NCBI RefSeq assembly: GCF_030848805.1
Contig: NC_092361.1
Span: 10,001,928 to 10,065,927 of the forward strand
DNA from: Temnothorax longispinosus
Taxonomy: Eukaryota; Arthropoda; Insecta; Hymenoptera; Formicidae
DNA: 64,000 bases
Reading direction: 5' to 3'
Shown one piece after another: positions 10,761-21,953 of this stretch. Position 1 is the first letter of the stretch, and each line of letters starts with the position of its first letter. The translations under genes and the position numbers were made by a program. The notes below the pieces were generated by a model. That model ran no database searches. It saw only the letters and a list, made by a program, of their open reading frames with translations, and was not told the DNA's origin.

Positions 10761-11715
10761 TCACTATAAGTTAGTGGGGTTAATTACTGTAGTATATTAA
10801 TCGCGGGGAAGCCGACTCGGGTTTGAAGGATTTTAATTTAAAGGGAGAGGGTCTGCTGGCCTTGCCAACAGTAGTAAAGATTACTCCGAGTCCGCTGATA
10901 ATTCAACTCGGAAGTAATAGGAAAAAGAGATTACTCCGAATCCGCCGATAAATCAGCTAATTCGGAAGTAATACGGAAAAAGGATTACTCCGAGTCCGCC
11001 AATAAATCAGCTAATTCGGAAGTAATAGGGAAAAAAAGATTACTCCGAGTCCGCCGATAAATCAGCTAATTCGGAAGTAATAGGGAAAAGAGATTACTCC
11101 AAGTCCGCCGATAAATCAGCTAATTCGGAAGTAATAAGGAAAAGAGATTACTCCGAGTCCGCCGATAAATCAGCTAATTTGGAAGTAATGAGAAATCAAA
11201 AGGGGTTGGAGGGTTTGAAGGAGCATGTACCCGAGAGACTTTCCGAACACAAGAAAATAAGGGTAATAAGAAGGAGTGTGTATACGACTTACTACTTGGC
11301 GCTGATCGAATTGAAGTAGGCTAGCTGGATCTCCTTGGGCCCTGTGGATAGCCTCTCGTCGATACTCAATGAGTTCAAGTTCACGCACAGAATTTAACTT
11401 AAACTTAAGATCGGATTTGAATGTGATACCGTTTGTAGAACGGAAGAGAGGCGAAGTAAATTGAAATGAACCGAGGCGAAGAAGTGAACTGTCTGAAAAG
11501 AAGCCGAACCAAGAGAGGGAGTCCCGTGATGTCGCGATTTTTATAGAAAAGTTCCAAGGATGGAGAGGGTGGATTTCGTTGTGGGAGGTGTCTGGTTTTC
11601 GTTTTGGAAACTTCTGGTTGGCGGGATGTTTCTAATTTTTGTTTAACGGATTTCTTATTGGGCGAGATGTTTCTCGCCCAAGAGGTAGATTTTAAGTTTT
11701 CACTTATCCTGGGGA
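10761..11715 (-). mobile_element. LTR-like block with TATA box, inside Gypsy-1
   Basis: Separates the Gypsy-1 protease-region fragment from its integrase. On the minus strand a TATA box (TCTATAAAAATCGCG) lies at about 11548-11533, followed by a promoter-proximal, leader-like region. This suggests a solo LTR inserted in, or recombined into, Gypsy-1. I could not fix TG..CA ends or a target duplication. Confidence 0.45.
10878..11195. repeat. Tandem repeat, about 54-bp unit, 6 copies
   Basis: ATTACTCCGAGTCCGCC recurs at 10880, 10930, 10984, 11039, 11093 and 11147 (spacing 50, 54, 55, 54, 54), each followed by ATAAATCAGCTAATTCGGAAG. The array is inside the LTR-like block. Confidence 0.9.
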
Positions 11716-11846
11716 GCTAGATACGGTTATCGATTTTCGCGGCTATTCATTAGTGAGGTCGCTTCTAGACAAAATATTCGACGCAAACTAGAGTCCTTCA
11801 CTACGAATGTGACGATTTTACGAAACTCGTCTTCTTTCAGGGCCTC
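11716..11846 (-). pseudogene. Gypsy-1 gag/protease-region fragment beyond F2
   Basis: Open minus-strand segment that joins in frame to the Gypsy-1 gag segment (16222-15937) once F2 is removed. The residues after the junction (E-A-L-K-E-D-E-F) align by eye with the E-E-L-R-D-E-F stretch just before the protease in Gypsy-3. The protease active site itself is not preserved. Confidence 0.6.
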
Positions 11847-11949
11847 CCCTTACGAAAAAAACACCCAAGATTTTGGTGTTTACACCCAACTTTAGGTGTT
11901 TACACTCCATTTTCGGTGTTAACGCCTAAATTTTCAGTGTTAACACCGA

Positions 11950-12300
11950 CATTTGAATGTCGACACCCAAAGTTTTAGTGTCGACATTCAACTTTTGGTG
12001 TCGACACCCAAAATTTGGTGTCGACACCCAAGGTTTCAGTGTCGACACTCAACTTTTGATGTCGACACCCAAATTTTGGTGTCGTCACCCAAAGTTTCGG
12101 TGTCGACACTCAACTTTTGGTCTCGACACCCAAATTTTGGTGTCGACACCCAAAGTTTTGGTGTCGACACTCAACTTTTGGTGTCAACCCTCAAATTTTG
12201 GTGTCGACACCCAAAGTTTCGGTGTCGACACTCAACTTTTGGTGTTGACACCCAAATTTTGGTGTCGACACCCAAAGTTGAGTGTCGACACCGAAACTTT
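11950..12300. repeat. GTCGACACC minisatellite of F2
   Basis: Half-units of about 20 bp (TGTCGACACCCAAATTTTGG and variants) repeat in pairs of about 40 bp. Because the unit contains GTCGAC and alternating CACCC/GGTGT, the array is also locally self-complementary. Open frames through it are repeat artefacts. Confidence 0.9.
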
Positions 12301-12437
12301 GGTTAAAGTTTTAACCTTGCATTTTATAATTTTTATCTTTTGTTTTATAATTGGGTGTCAACACTGAAACCCGATTGTCGACACCCAATTATAACAAAAG
12401 ATAAAAATTATAAAATGCAAGGTTAAAACTTTAACTT
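12301..12437. repeat. Inverted repeat (hairpin) in F2
   Basis: AAAGTTTTAACCTTGCATTT at 12306 is mirrored at about 12410-12434, enclosing a short loop. The same 25-bp motif recurs at about 13833, next to another AT tract. Downstream lies (AT)n at 12475-12534. Confidence 0.75.
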
Positions 12438-12472
12438 ATTATGAGGCCACATTATACATACATCTAACTTTG

Positions 12473-12534
<62 letters not shown>

Positions 12535-12536
<2 letters not shown>

Positions 12537-13180
12537 GGCATTTTTTCTCAAAATACATAAAAAAAAACATAAATACATAAATACATTAATAAATACATAC
12601 ATAAATACATTCTGGTAGAATTCTATGGCCTGTAGACTTAATAAAAAAGTTTTATGTTTAATTGCCTGTGAATAATTGCCCAGTTGTCTAAATGATGTGT
12701 AGGGAATGATTTTTATTGATTGGTTATCATCCTTATGGGGGTGAATTTGATTGAAAGAATATTCTGAAAGAATTTCACGGCCCGTGAACTCTATTTAAAT
12801 TTTTTACTCCATTTGTTTTAGAATAATTGTCAATTTGTCGAAATGATGATTCAGGGGTGGTTTTGAAGGGTTTATTTTGATTATAAGGGGGAGTAACGTC
12901 TGAAAACTATTTAATTGGATGTCATAAACCATTTTGTTTCAAAGTTGCATCGAATTTGATAGAAACTGCTAAGATTTTAGATGTTATTTGCATACTTTCC
13001 TAATTTTTAGGGTGGTTTGCACGATATTTTGGTCATACTGCCCCACCCTTGAATGTAAATAAAAATTGCCATACGGCATCCAAAAATTGAGTTTTCGACG
13101 GAAATTTTGAGATCTCGCAAAGCATTTTATCTTCAAAAATAAAATGTGCAGAGGGGTGGCTATTTTGAGAAAAAATGCCC

Positions 13181-13181
<1 letters not shown>
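12535..13181. mobile_element. (AT)n-flanked TIR element, type 1 (GGGGCATTTTTTCTC)
   Basis: GGGGCATTTTTTCTCAAAAT at the left is mirrored at 13161-13181. Both ends abut (AT)n tracts, so the target was a TA-rich repeat and any TA duplication is masked. No gene inside; the interior is AT-rich with a trace of inverted symmetry. Confidence 0.7.
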
Positions 13182-13218
<37 letters not shown>

Positions 13219-13916
13219 CAAGTAGCAGATGATATTTTTTAAATGTTTTTTTAAATATTTATTTTTCATTAATTTTATACATTGTACAATTCTTTGTAAA
13301 AAAAATTTTTTTAACATTTATTGAATATTTATTTTATATAAATTATTTGTTTGAACTAATGATTTAGATGCTCGACAGCACACGGATGTGCCTTTGCTTT
13401 GGTGTGCGTTGGCAGCATGTGGAGGGGATGCGTTGCTAGCGCATGCGCAGGGGCCATGTTCTGTTCGTCGTCAGTGCCGTTAACGGCGTCGGCCTGGTCG
13501 GCCATGTTGGCGTAGGTTCTATACGATACGAGAAACCTGTGCAACGACGCTTAATCGAACCGACAGTTATCGGTATAGGTAGGAACGGAATACAGGCCCC
13601 GCGCATCTCCCGATCTCCTCCACATGCTGCCAACACACACCACAAAGCGAAGGCATATCCGGTGTCACACATATGTATGTATCTGGTATATTTATAGTCA
13701 AAGTCGGTAAATGGACGCGGCGTCAGAGTCGCATGATCGCCATTTTTACTCAGTGACGAGTATGTATGGTTCATTTATATCTATGTATAATTCGAAGTTA
13801 TATGTATAATGTGACTTTATAATAAAAAGTCAAAGTTTTAACCTTGCATTTTATAATTTATATATACATATATATATATATGTATATATGTATATATAAA
13901 TGTACATATGTACATA

Positions 13917-13967
<51 letters not shown>
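13182..13967. other. Spacer in F2 with a short inverted repeat
   Basis: (AT)n, then unidentified DNA. CTTTGCTTTGGTGTGCGTTG..GCAGCATGTGGAGG at 13388-13426 is mirrored at 13614-13652, enclosing about 190 bp of GC-richer sequence. This is a possible small foldback. (AT)n follows from 13922. Confidence 0.5.
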
Positions 13968-13969
<2 letters not shown>

Positions 13970-14472
13970 GGCATTCTCTGTCAACCGGACACCCCCCTCT
14001 GCCCAAAATTTGTGTCGACCGATTGAGGTCAATGAGGGCTCAAATTGTAGGTAATGATATGTAGTTTCTTGTACCGTGTGGCCTTTTTGAGAATTCAAGA
14101 TGGCTATCAAGGTGTCACGATGATAATCGGAGAAAACAAGAAAAAATCAGTAAACGACTTTCCGTATGCCACACAATCAATCAAAGAAGCTCTAAAACTA
14201 TTGATGGAATGGTTTTTGAGGTCGTTGATTATGAAACTGAAGTAAAAATTCTAAAATTCAAGATGGCGGATTAAATATGGCGACCAACATCGCAACGGCA
14301 CTTTTCTATGTTCCGTAAGGCTGCTCGAATGGGCACTGGTTACGAATCTGCTACCAAAATTGAAAATTCAAGCATTTTCCGACCAGTTGAAGTAAGACTA
14401 AGCGTTGTCCGACCAGTTAAGGCAAGACTGAGGGACGGTCCAGCCGGTTGAGGCGAGACCAAGCGTTGTCCT

Positions 14473-14735
14473 GTCGTGAGAAAGAGTGTCGTGAGAGAGA
14501 GAGTGCATGTCGAGAGAGAGTGTCGTGAGAGAGAGTGTCGTGAGAGAGAGAGAGAGAGAGAGTGTCGTGAAAGAGAGAGAGAGAGAGTGTCGTGAGAGAG
14601 TGAAAGTGTCGTGAGAGAGTGTCGTGAGAGAGAGAAACTGTCGTAAGAGAGAGAAAGTGTCGTGAGAGAGAAAGAGAGAGAGAGAGAGTGTCGCGAGAGA
14701 GAAAGTGTCGTGAGAGAGAAAGAGTGTCATGAGAC
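14473..14735. repeat. GTGTCGTGAGAGAG minisatellite
   Basis: Irregular repeats of GTGTCGTGAGAGAGA with GA expansions. The Ser/Leu/His/Asp-rich frames on the minus strand are artefacts of this repeat. Confidence 0.85.
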
Positions 14736-14790
14736 GTAAAGCGGTTACCTGTTCTTGGTGTGAATCCGGCTAAACAGTCCCCTAGTCTTA

Positions 14791-15073
14791 GGGCGGCGGT
14801 GTGGTCTAGTGGTAGAGCGCCAGACTCGTAATCTGAGGATCCAGGTTCGAGTTCACTAGAGCCATGAATCATGGAAAAGTTTTTTTCTGAAAAAACCGTG
14901 CCCCTCCGTGCAAGATGCGGAGAAAACTGGACTCCGTCTTTCGGAAAAGACGTTAAACCGTTAGTCCAAAAGGAGGAAACAGTAAGGTATGAATTAGAGG
15001 TTAAGGTTGGGTACGTCCCTTCAAACGGCCCTTTAAGGCCCCTTAGGGTATATAAAGTAAAATTCTTTATCCA
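14791..15073 (+). mobile_element. tRNA-derived SINE (tRNA-Thr(CGT)-like head)
   Basis: The head is a tRNA-like sequence with A box TGGTCTAGTGG (14802-14812), anticodon loop CTCGTAA (anticodon CGT) and B box GGTTCGAGTTC (14844-14854), the internal RNA polymerase III promoter. The body (CCCCTCCGTGCAAGATGCGG..) and the tail with GGTTGGGTACGTCCC follow. A second copy lies at 58528-58790 on the minus strand. It is not a functional tRNA gene: the 3' side is fused to the SINE body and the acceptor stem is imperfect. Confidence 0.85.
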
Positions 15074-15627
15074 GTCCCCTAGTTTTGCCTTAACTGGTCG
15101 GACAACGCTTGGTCTCGTCTCAACCGGCTGGACCGTCCTTCAGTCTTGCCTTAACTGGTCGGACAACGCTTAGTCTTACTTTAACTGGTCGGAAAATGCT
15201 TGAATTTTCAATTTTGGTAGCAGATTCGTAACCAGTGCCTATTCGAGCAGCCTTACGGAACATAGAAAGGTGCTGTTGCGGTTTTGGTCGCCATATTTGA
15301 TCCGCCATCTTGAATTTTAGAATTTTTACTTCAGTTTCGTAATCAACGACCTCAAAAACCATCCCATCAATAGTTTTAGAGCTTCTTTGATTGATCGTGT
15401 GGCATACGGAAAATCGTTTACTGATTTTTTTCTTGTTTTCTTCGATTATCATCGTGACACCTTGATAGCCATCTTGAATTCTCAAAAAGGCCACACGGTA
15501 CAAGAAACTACACATCATTACCTACAATTTGAGCCTTCATTGACCTCAATCAGTCGACACAAATTTTGGGCAGAGGGGGGTGTCCGGTTGACAGAGAATG
15601 CCCCATATATATCGTTTTTTATGAAAT

Positions 15628-15934
15628 ATATACCCTTACGAAAAAAATACCCTAAATAACACCTAAAAAAACACCCAAAAAAACACCAAAAAATAATAGC
15701 GTAATTTTGGATACCCAAATGGCGTTTACACCATTTGAGCGTTAACGCCAAGAAAAACACTTAAAAAAACACCAAAAAATAATGGCGTAATTTCGGTGTC
15801 ATTTTTGGTGTTTTTCTTGGCGTTAACGCTCAAATGGTGTAAACGCCATTTGGGGATCCGAAATTACGCCATTATTTTTTGGTGTTTTTTTGATGTATTT
15901 TTGGGTGTTATTTAGGATGTTTTTTTCGTAAGGG
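15628..15934. repeat. Palindromic right end of F2
   Basis: CCCTTACGAAAAAAA at the left is mirrored by the F2 right end, with the centre near 15780. The arms contain ACACCAAAAAATAATGGCG and GCGTTAACGC-type sequence. Its left flank (TA) does not match the right flank (TC), which is why I assign the true left end of the insertion to 11847. Confidence 0.8.
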
Positions 15935-15936
15935 TC

Positions 15937-16222
15937 TCTATAAATATTGCTAACTTCAGACGCTTCCTTATTACTAAGACAGTCCTTCGCAATATGTCCT
16001 GCTTCTTCACATCGAAAGCACGTTCCTTTTTCTTTCTTGGGTTCCCTGCAGACCTTCGACAAATGTCCCAATTTGTTGCAGTTGAAACAGCGAATCCTCT
16101 TCTCTTGTTGCATGTCCTTATCCTGCTGCTTCTCAGATTTAGCGCTTGACTTTTTACCATGTGTCTTACGCTTCGAACTTGCCTTGGTATCATTCGGAAT
16201 GTGAATCTTCTTAAAGATCCGT
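15937..16222 (-). pseudogene. Gypsy-1 Gag nucleocapsid segment, two CCHC knuckles
   Basis: Minus-strand segment with a Lys/Ser-rich basic stretch followed by two zinc knuckles, CFNCNKLGHLSKVC and CFRCEEAGHIAKDC, the RNA-binding part of a retrotransposon Gag. Gypsy-3 has a single knuckle at the same place, so this is a diverged relative rather than the same subfamily. The upstream side is cut by Harbinger-1 at about 16223 and the downstream side by F2. Confidence 0.85.
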
Positions 16223-16624
16223 CTACAATGGAAGTAAGCAGTAATAAGTAAAGAGTAGAGTATGGATGGGTGTAGAATATTACTACGTTTCTGTCTACAA
16301 TGGCAGGAGTAATGACTAGCCAATCACAGTCGAGCAGATAGTATAAAGAACTGTAGCAAAAGATTTAGAAAATTGTAATTTCCAGAAATTCTTTAAAGTT
16401 TACAATGGAGGAGTGAAACTGTCGGAGTGGGGAGAATAAAATAGCGAAAATAGCGAAAATTTGCTAAAATAGCGAAATATGACGAAATGGGTCATTCCCA
16501 TTTTCTACTCCTTACTGCCCTACTGACAGCCAATCAAAGACGTCGAGACAAGGCGCGAAAAATATGTATGTGCCGATGACTTGTGCCGACGTGATACAGT
16601 TTTTATTTATAATTATAATATAAA

Positions 16625-17316
16625 ATGGATGATGAATATTATGTGGATGGAGTTGGTGGCTTTGAAGAAGATGAAGAAGAATATATTGGAGACGATAAAA
16701 TTAATCGTCAAAAAGAACTTGTTGCCATTGTCAAAGTTAACCCACCGTTATGGGATAAACGGCAAAAGGCCTATTCTGGCAAGAATTTTAATAAAGAACT
16801 TGCGTGGGAATCTGTGGCTGAAGTGCTCGGAAATATGTCTGGTAATAATACCTGCGTTGTATCTCTGATATATATGCTATACCTATCTTGCTAGAATTGA
16901 GGTTATCGCACTGGTTTATGTTTGTAGGTTCAGAGGCCGAAAAGGAGTTTTATAAAATACGGCAGAAGTACGGAAAGGAGCGACGTAAAGTAATCACGTC
17001 CTTGAAAGGAAAGTCTGGACAGAGTGCGCAACCCACATATGTTCCTACATGGGAATTGTACGAAATGTGTGATAGTTTTTTACGTGCAGTTATCATACCT
17101 CGAAAGTATGTTGATTACCTATATCTATGCAATATTTAATGTTCAGAGCAATATCACAAAATTTATATCGTTACTGTTTACAGAACCAGCAGCAATTATA
17201 CGAAGACTGCATCTTCAAAATCAAATGAGATTAGTCATTTATATACACAGCATCAATTGGTTGTGCCACAAATTGGAACGCTCCCGTCACATCTGACAAA
17301 CTTATTAACAAGGTGA
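16625..17316 (+). CDS. Harbinger MADF-domain DNA-binding protein, three exons, intact
   Basis: ATG at 16625. Exons 16625-16841, 16928-17105 and 17184-17316 are bounded by GT..AG (GGTAATAA / TTTGTAG, AAGTATGT / TTTACAG) and join to 175 codons without a stop. The N-terminus is strongly acidic (DDEYYVDG..EEDEEEY). The MADF fold follows: an opening helix (LVAIVKVNPPLWDKR), W in ..ELAWESVAEVLG, and KEFYKIRQKYGKERRK across the first splice. In PIF/Harbinger elements this second protein is needed with the transposase for nuclear import and end binding. It is the only TE gene in the window I can assemble intact. Whether it is expressed is unknown. Confidence 0.78.
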
Positions 17317-18087
17317 TATATAAATTATGTTGGACACAACTAAACTTGCACTTGTGACATTGTTTTTGCTGGCATGGGATCAATTGTTAGGCCTACAATG
17401 CTATATGTTAATAAGAAAAAGGAAATATTCTCGTCGGCGGTGGTGGGTACGCCCTGTCAATCGAAAGAAAGACGCCAAAGGTTTTTATACTAATCTTGTG
17501 ACAGAACTGAAAAGAACGGATCATGAAGAATTTTTTTCATTATTTCGGATGTGGCCACAACATTTTGACATTCTAGTTAATCTAGTCCAACCGTACTTGG
17601 TGAAAAGGAGCATTCGGACACCACTTCCAACAGAACTACGGCTTGCTGTCACATTAATGTAAGTAGTAAAGAAGACAAAGATGTGTTTTTTTTTTAATTC
17701 TTCGTACAATGACAATTAACAGGTACCTTGCTCAGGGTGATAGTGCCAGGTCGAAACATTTGGAATTTAGACTTGGAAAATCTACTATACATAAAATTAT
17801 TAATGAAACATGCCAAGCATTGTGGTTTGCATTAAATCCTATTGTATTGAAACCTAAAGATCGTTTTGACTGGGAACAGATTAGTGAAGAATTTATGACA
17901 AAATGGTAATTCCCAAACTGCGTGGGAGCAATAGATAGTCGTCATATGCGTATCCAAGCTCCTCCCAAATCAGGATCTGCTTTTTATAATTACAAGCAAT
18001 TTTTCAGCATAGCGTTGCTTGCAACATGTGATGCTAGTTATAAATTTACATGGATTGATGTTAGCCAGTACGGTGAGTTTATAGAAA

Positions 18088-18976
18088 TACTAGATTTTTC
18101 GCCCGCGCTTCGCGCGGGCTCAGAATCTGTTCCCCTCTCCCCAAACTCACCCATTAATTAGGAGCACCAATAGAACCCCAATTTTCAACCCCATAGTAAC
18201 AATCCTCATAAAATTAGTAATCTTTTGGTACCAATTTCATCAAAATCATCAACAAAAAAATTAGAAAAATTTAGGCACCGGTTTCAAGAAAATCGATCCA
18301 TTAATAAAAAATTATCCATTAATGAAAAATTAAATTTATCTTCCAAAAATTTAAAAAATTTTGGCATTGGGTTCAAGAAAATTGGTCAATTAATACTTAT
18401 TATTTCTCGAAATTTGAATAATTTTCAAACCGGTTTCCAAAAAATTGGTAACAAAAAATTATCCATAAAAAAAATTTAGCTTGATATCTCAAAGTTTGCT
18501 GAAATTGAAGCAATCACGTACATTTTTTTTAACAGAAATCGGAAACTCTTTTACTATATTAGCAATTTTCCTAATTTAATTACATTCTTTAGTTCTTTCT
18601 ACCCCTATTTCATACATAATTTTTTAAGATTCGATCAATTTTATTTCCTGAGAAATTTGAAAAATTTTGTAACCGGTTTCCAAAAAGATTGGTAACAAAA
18701 AATTATACACTTTATGGCACTTCCCGGGAAATTCTACCCCTGTTTTATATACAATTCTTTAAAATTCGGTCAATTATTTCTCGAAAAATTAGAAAAATTA
18801 AAAAAACCGGTTACCAGAAATCGGCAACAAAAAAATTGACACATAATGACACTTCCCGGGAAATTCTACCCCTATTTCATATACTTTTGGTAAAAATTCG
18901 GTCCATTGGTTTTCGAGATCATAGCGAACCAAAAAAAGGCTACAAACTCTGTCTCTTTATTATAATAGTAAAGATA
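18088..18976 (+). mobile_element. RTE-type/SINE-like retroposon fragment inside the Harbinger intron
   Basis: Opens with TTCGCCCGCGCTTCGCG and ends ATTCTACCCCTATTTCATAT..GTAAAAATTCGG..., the same 3' region as 46370-46466. The ACTTCCCGGGAAATTCTACCCC segment occurs twice. Family assignment is uncertain. Confidence 0.45.
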
Positions 18977-19062
18977 ACTATTAAAAAGTGTATGCATTGC
19001 AATATCTTCTTTATTTGACGAATTAATTGTGAGTCATCACAGGTTCTATTAGCGACGGTGGT

Positions 19063-20921
19063 TGTTTGCACAAACTCGCGCACAAGCCTGAACTCTAGAA
19101 TTAGATGAGGAAGGAACAAATCATAAGAATCCGTTTATTGAGAGAGAGATTGCATTTAATAGATTTAAGTAATTTGAAATGACTCGAATGGGCAGAACTA
19201 GACAAAGAATACCAACATTTGTTGCATAGGAGAAGGGAAACTGCCCGAAAACCTTCCCAGTATTCGTGAACAAATTATTACATAGATTATATAACATATA
19301 ATGAAAATACAAAAAATGTTTAAAACACACACAAAAGAAACAAATCAATAATTATTATAGTACAGTCCTTTCCTGTTATTGATGATGAAAGAAAGTTGAA
19401 TTCACTGAAGCCTTGCTTCGATATATACTCAGGTTAGTTATAAAGGAAATATTTCTGGTACGTAATCTCAGAGTTTCTATTGATGTATTCAAAAATAAAA
19501 AGAAGCATGTAATTTCAGAAGAGGACTGTTCAACAAATAAATCAAATCAATTAGCATATAAATTCAGTTCAAACACAATTGAAATAGTTATGGAATCAAT
19601 GTATCAATCTTTGAGTCTTAAATATAAACTATTTTCTTTAACTTGTTAGAATTTACCATATATCAAAATCTTCTCTAGAACCAATAATTCTCTTTTAGCA
19701 AAATCAGGTATTCAGTACAAAAGATAAAGCATAAGAATTTCTTAATATATATATCGTTCATAAAGCTTATTGTTTGGATCGACACATTAATTCATAATAG
19801 CAGAAACGAAATATTTGATCAGTCAGAGTTAACACAATACTTAGTAGAAGAATAATTAAATCAAGGAGAAACAATGCTTATAGAAACGCACGGAAATAAA
19901 TAATTGATAATAACGCAAGATAAAATATATGTCTCGCAAAGAACGCAGTTTCATTGAATACTTATTCTAAATGAATATAAAGAATGTTCGCCAAGTAATA
20001 TAATAAACCATAAGAAAATTGTCTAATCAATGAGAAAGAAATAATCGAACAAATAAGTAATAAAGTCTTTCTTTTACTTTTCACGAAAATGGTTGCAACC
20101 GTACGATTAATGATTTTACTTTATACTGAGCTAAGTATTATAATTTGACTCGAAATTATTTGTGCACAAACCTGAACTAAGAGAGGATGTTTTCCTCTCA
20201 ACACGCGGAACTTATTATTCCCTCGAACTAGCAAGGATAACCCTCAGATGAGCTTAGGATCCTTTGATCAGGATTCCTATCGTGACGCTAGACGAAATTC
20301 TAACGTCTCTCCTCAGATTGTGAAATGATTGGTTACCTTGTGAGAAATTCCGGTGAATAATTAGAGTTAGTCTTACAGAGCACGCCACAGAATACTTTTC
20401 CTCGAAGACTTCGAAAAGGGGTCGTGATTCCTGTGGAAAGGGCTCTCTCGAACGTTCCTGAAAGATGGCTTCCTTCCTTCGTTCCACGTGCCGGCATGGG
20501 TCGCCGGGACGTATATCCCTGGATTTCTCTCGAAGGTGATCGTCGTCTCCAGGTTCTTTTTGTTGATTGATATTCGAAGCAATGAATTTACTACGACTCG
20601 ACACACGAATATACAGATCACTACGTAACTACTCGATGCTCAAAGGCTGACGCAATATATTTAGAATTGAGCTACGATGCACGATGTATCGTGCACGAAA
20701 TCTGCGAAATGAATGCTCGCTCGCCCGGGCTGCGCGCCCCTCCTAACATGCTTGAGCATGCGCGGTAAACACGCTCTTCGCCGCCTGGGACGCAACGTTG
20801 TCGGCGCCGCTCGCGCGCTTTTTCCGAGAACTACGTAGAATGCGCGGCAACCTATTGTATTACAATCGACGCAAAAAAGAATAACACAATCTCTCTCTCT
20901 CTACTCTTCCAACTTCAAACA
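19063..20921. mobile_element. LTR insertion (TG..CA, 5-bp GTGGT duplication)
   Basis: Starts TGTTTGCACAAAC and ends CTTCAAACA. GTGGT flanks both sides (19058-19062 and 20922-20926), and removing it restores the Harbinger reading frame (S-D-G-G-I-W). No coding domain is seen, and the sequence near its start (GCACAAACCTGAACT) recurs at about 20163. It is a solo LTR or a small non-autonomous LTR element. Confidence 0.82.
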
Positions 20922-21953
20922 GTGGTATATGGGCAAATACAGATTTTGCACAAGATTTACAGAGTGGAACCGTTGATCTGCTCACTCCCAAACCACTCCC
21001 TGGGAGAGACATCCCTTTTCCATACGTGTTTGTGGGAGATGAAGCATTTCCCTTAAGTACTTACCTCATGCGACCATATTTATGTAAAACCAGAGGTGGT
21101 CTGACAGAGAATATGCGTATATTTAATTATAGATTGTTTCGTTGTTGTCAAACAATCGAAAATGCTTTTGGCATCCTTACGGCACGCTGACAGATCCTAC
21201 AAAAACCTCTTTGTATGTCTGTGGAAAATTGTGAAATGTTATTTAAAGCACTCATATGTCTTCACAACTTCATAATGATTGGCGAAGAAAGATTACATGT
21301 GCATGAAAGACGCTACTGTCCTCCACAATATTTTGATCAAGAAGAAAATTATACTGTGAGAGAAGAACATTGGAGGCAGCAACATTCAGCCTACTTTAAG
21401 GATATAAGTAGAGTAGGAGTCAATCGAGCTAGAGCTGTCTCTATAGGTTTAAGGAATTACTTGCAAGATTATTTTGTCTCGGATATTGGAAAATCTCAGG
21501 CACCTTAGCAATATGAAGCTGCACTTGGAGCTACACGTATCAACGTACTTGCTGGATTAAATGACAACTGAATAATTTAAGTGTGAGAGATGTACACCAG
21601 TAAATATATATTTATAGACTTGTATATAATGTTGTACTTTATTAAACTAATTCCTTATCTTTCACAAATTTTTGGCATCATTTGTCTTGCACATTACAGT
21701 CTTTCATAACGTAATAACATTTGGCTTAGGTATAATAACGAAGAAGAGCAAGAAAATATAGTTACTTAAAATAATATACTTTTAAAGTAAATATACTTAT
21801 ATATGATAAAATAATATATTTATAATAATGTACTAATAAAGGTGAAAAGCTTACATAACATAAGAGAAAAGATTCTTATATCTTTGCATAACACAACTTG
21901 GAAATAAAACTATCGATCATTTTTAGATCAACCAAAATAAAGTTAAGAAAATA

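Larger units (their letters stand above)
13968..15604. mobile_element. (AT)n-flanked TIR element, type 2, arms of about 505 bp
   Basis: Starts GGGGCATTCTCTGTCAACCG and ends with the complement. Arms 13968-14472 and 15100-15604 are inverted copies with few differences. The centre holds a GAGAGA/GTGTCGT minisatellite and a SINE. It shares GGGGCATT termini and the (AT)n context with the element at 12535-13181, so both may be moved by the same enzyme. No transposase is encoded. Confidence 0.8.
11847..15934. mobile_element. F2: foldback element (CCCTTACGAAAAAA ends, TC duplication), nested
   Basis: Left end CCCTTACGAAAAAAACACC, right end the complement. TC flanks both ends (11845-11846, 15935-15936). 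Deleting the element and one TC restores the Gypsy-1 frame on the minus strand. The left arm is a minisatellite (11950-12300), and the right 0.3 kb is itself a palindrome that begins and ends with the same terminus. The middle holds two (AT)n-flanked TIR elements, one of which carries a SINE. No transposase is encoded. Confidence 0.82.
17327..21508 (+). pseudogene. Harbinger-1 DDE transposase, with two stops, an intron and an LTR insertion
   Basis: Exon 1 (17327-17658) gives the N-terminal region ending LAVTL. After a short intron (17659-17722), exon 2 (17723-18072) starts YLAQGDS and holds the first catalytic Asp in NCVGAIDSRH. A third exon starts at 19043 after an AG acceptor (S-I-S-D-G-G) and is cut at 19063 by an LTR with GTGGT duplication. 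It resumes at 20927 with the second Asp in VFVGDEAFPL and the Glu in IENAFGIL. In-frame stops lie at 17907-17909 (TAA) and 21188-21190 (TGA). The order and motifs are those of PIF/Harbinger (DDE_4-type) transposases. The copy is inactive. Confidence 0.85.
16223..21700 (+). mobile_element. Harbinger-1 (PIF/Harbinger) transposon
   Basis: Contains the two genes typical of PIF/Harbinger elements on one strand: a small MADF (Myb/SANT-like) gene and a DDE transposase. The left end is CCGTCTACAATGG, matching the end of Harbinger-2 at about 45198. The right TIR is not found, and the limit near 21700 is approximate. The element entered Gypsy-1 gag at a TTTAA site. It carries an RTE-like fragment inside an intron and a 1.86-kb LTR insertion inside the transposase. 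Confidence 0.8.

Noticed and set aside
11953..12367. 117- and 136-codon open frames
   Set aside because: Translations of the GTCGACACC minisatellite; the periodic peptide simply mirrors the repeat.
13844..14026. Ile/Tyr-rich open frame
   Set aside because: Translation of (AT)n.
14796..14867. Functional tRNA-Thr gene
   Set aside because: A and B boxes and anticodon loop are present, but the sequence runs on into a SINE body, pairing is imperfect, and a second copy exists at 58.7 kb.
14398..14872. Ser/Leu/His/Asp-rich open frames on the minus strand
   Set aside because: Products of the GTGTCGTGAGAGAG minisatellite.
15628..15934. Treating the palindrome as an independent insertion
   Set aside because: Its two flanks do not match (TA versus TC), whereas 11847-15934 has matching TC flanks and restores the Gypsy-1 frame.
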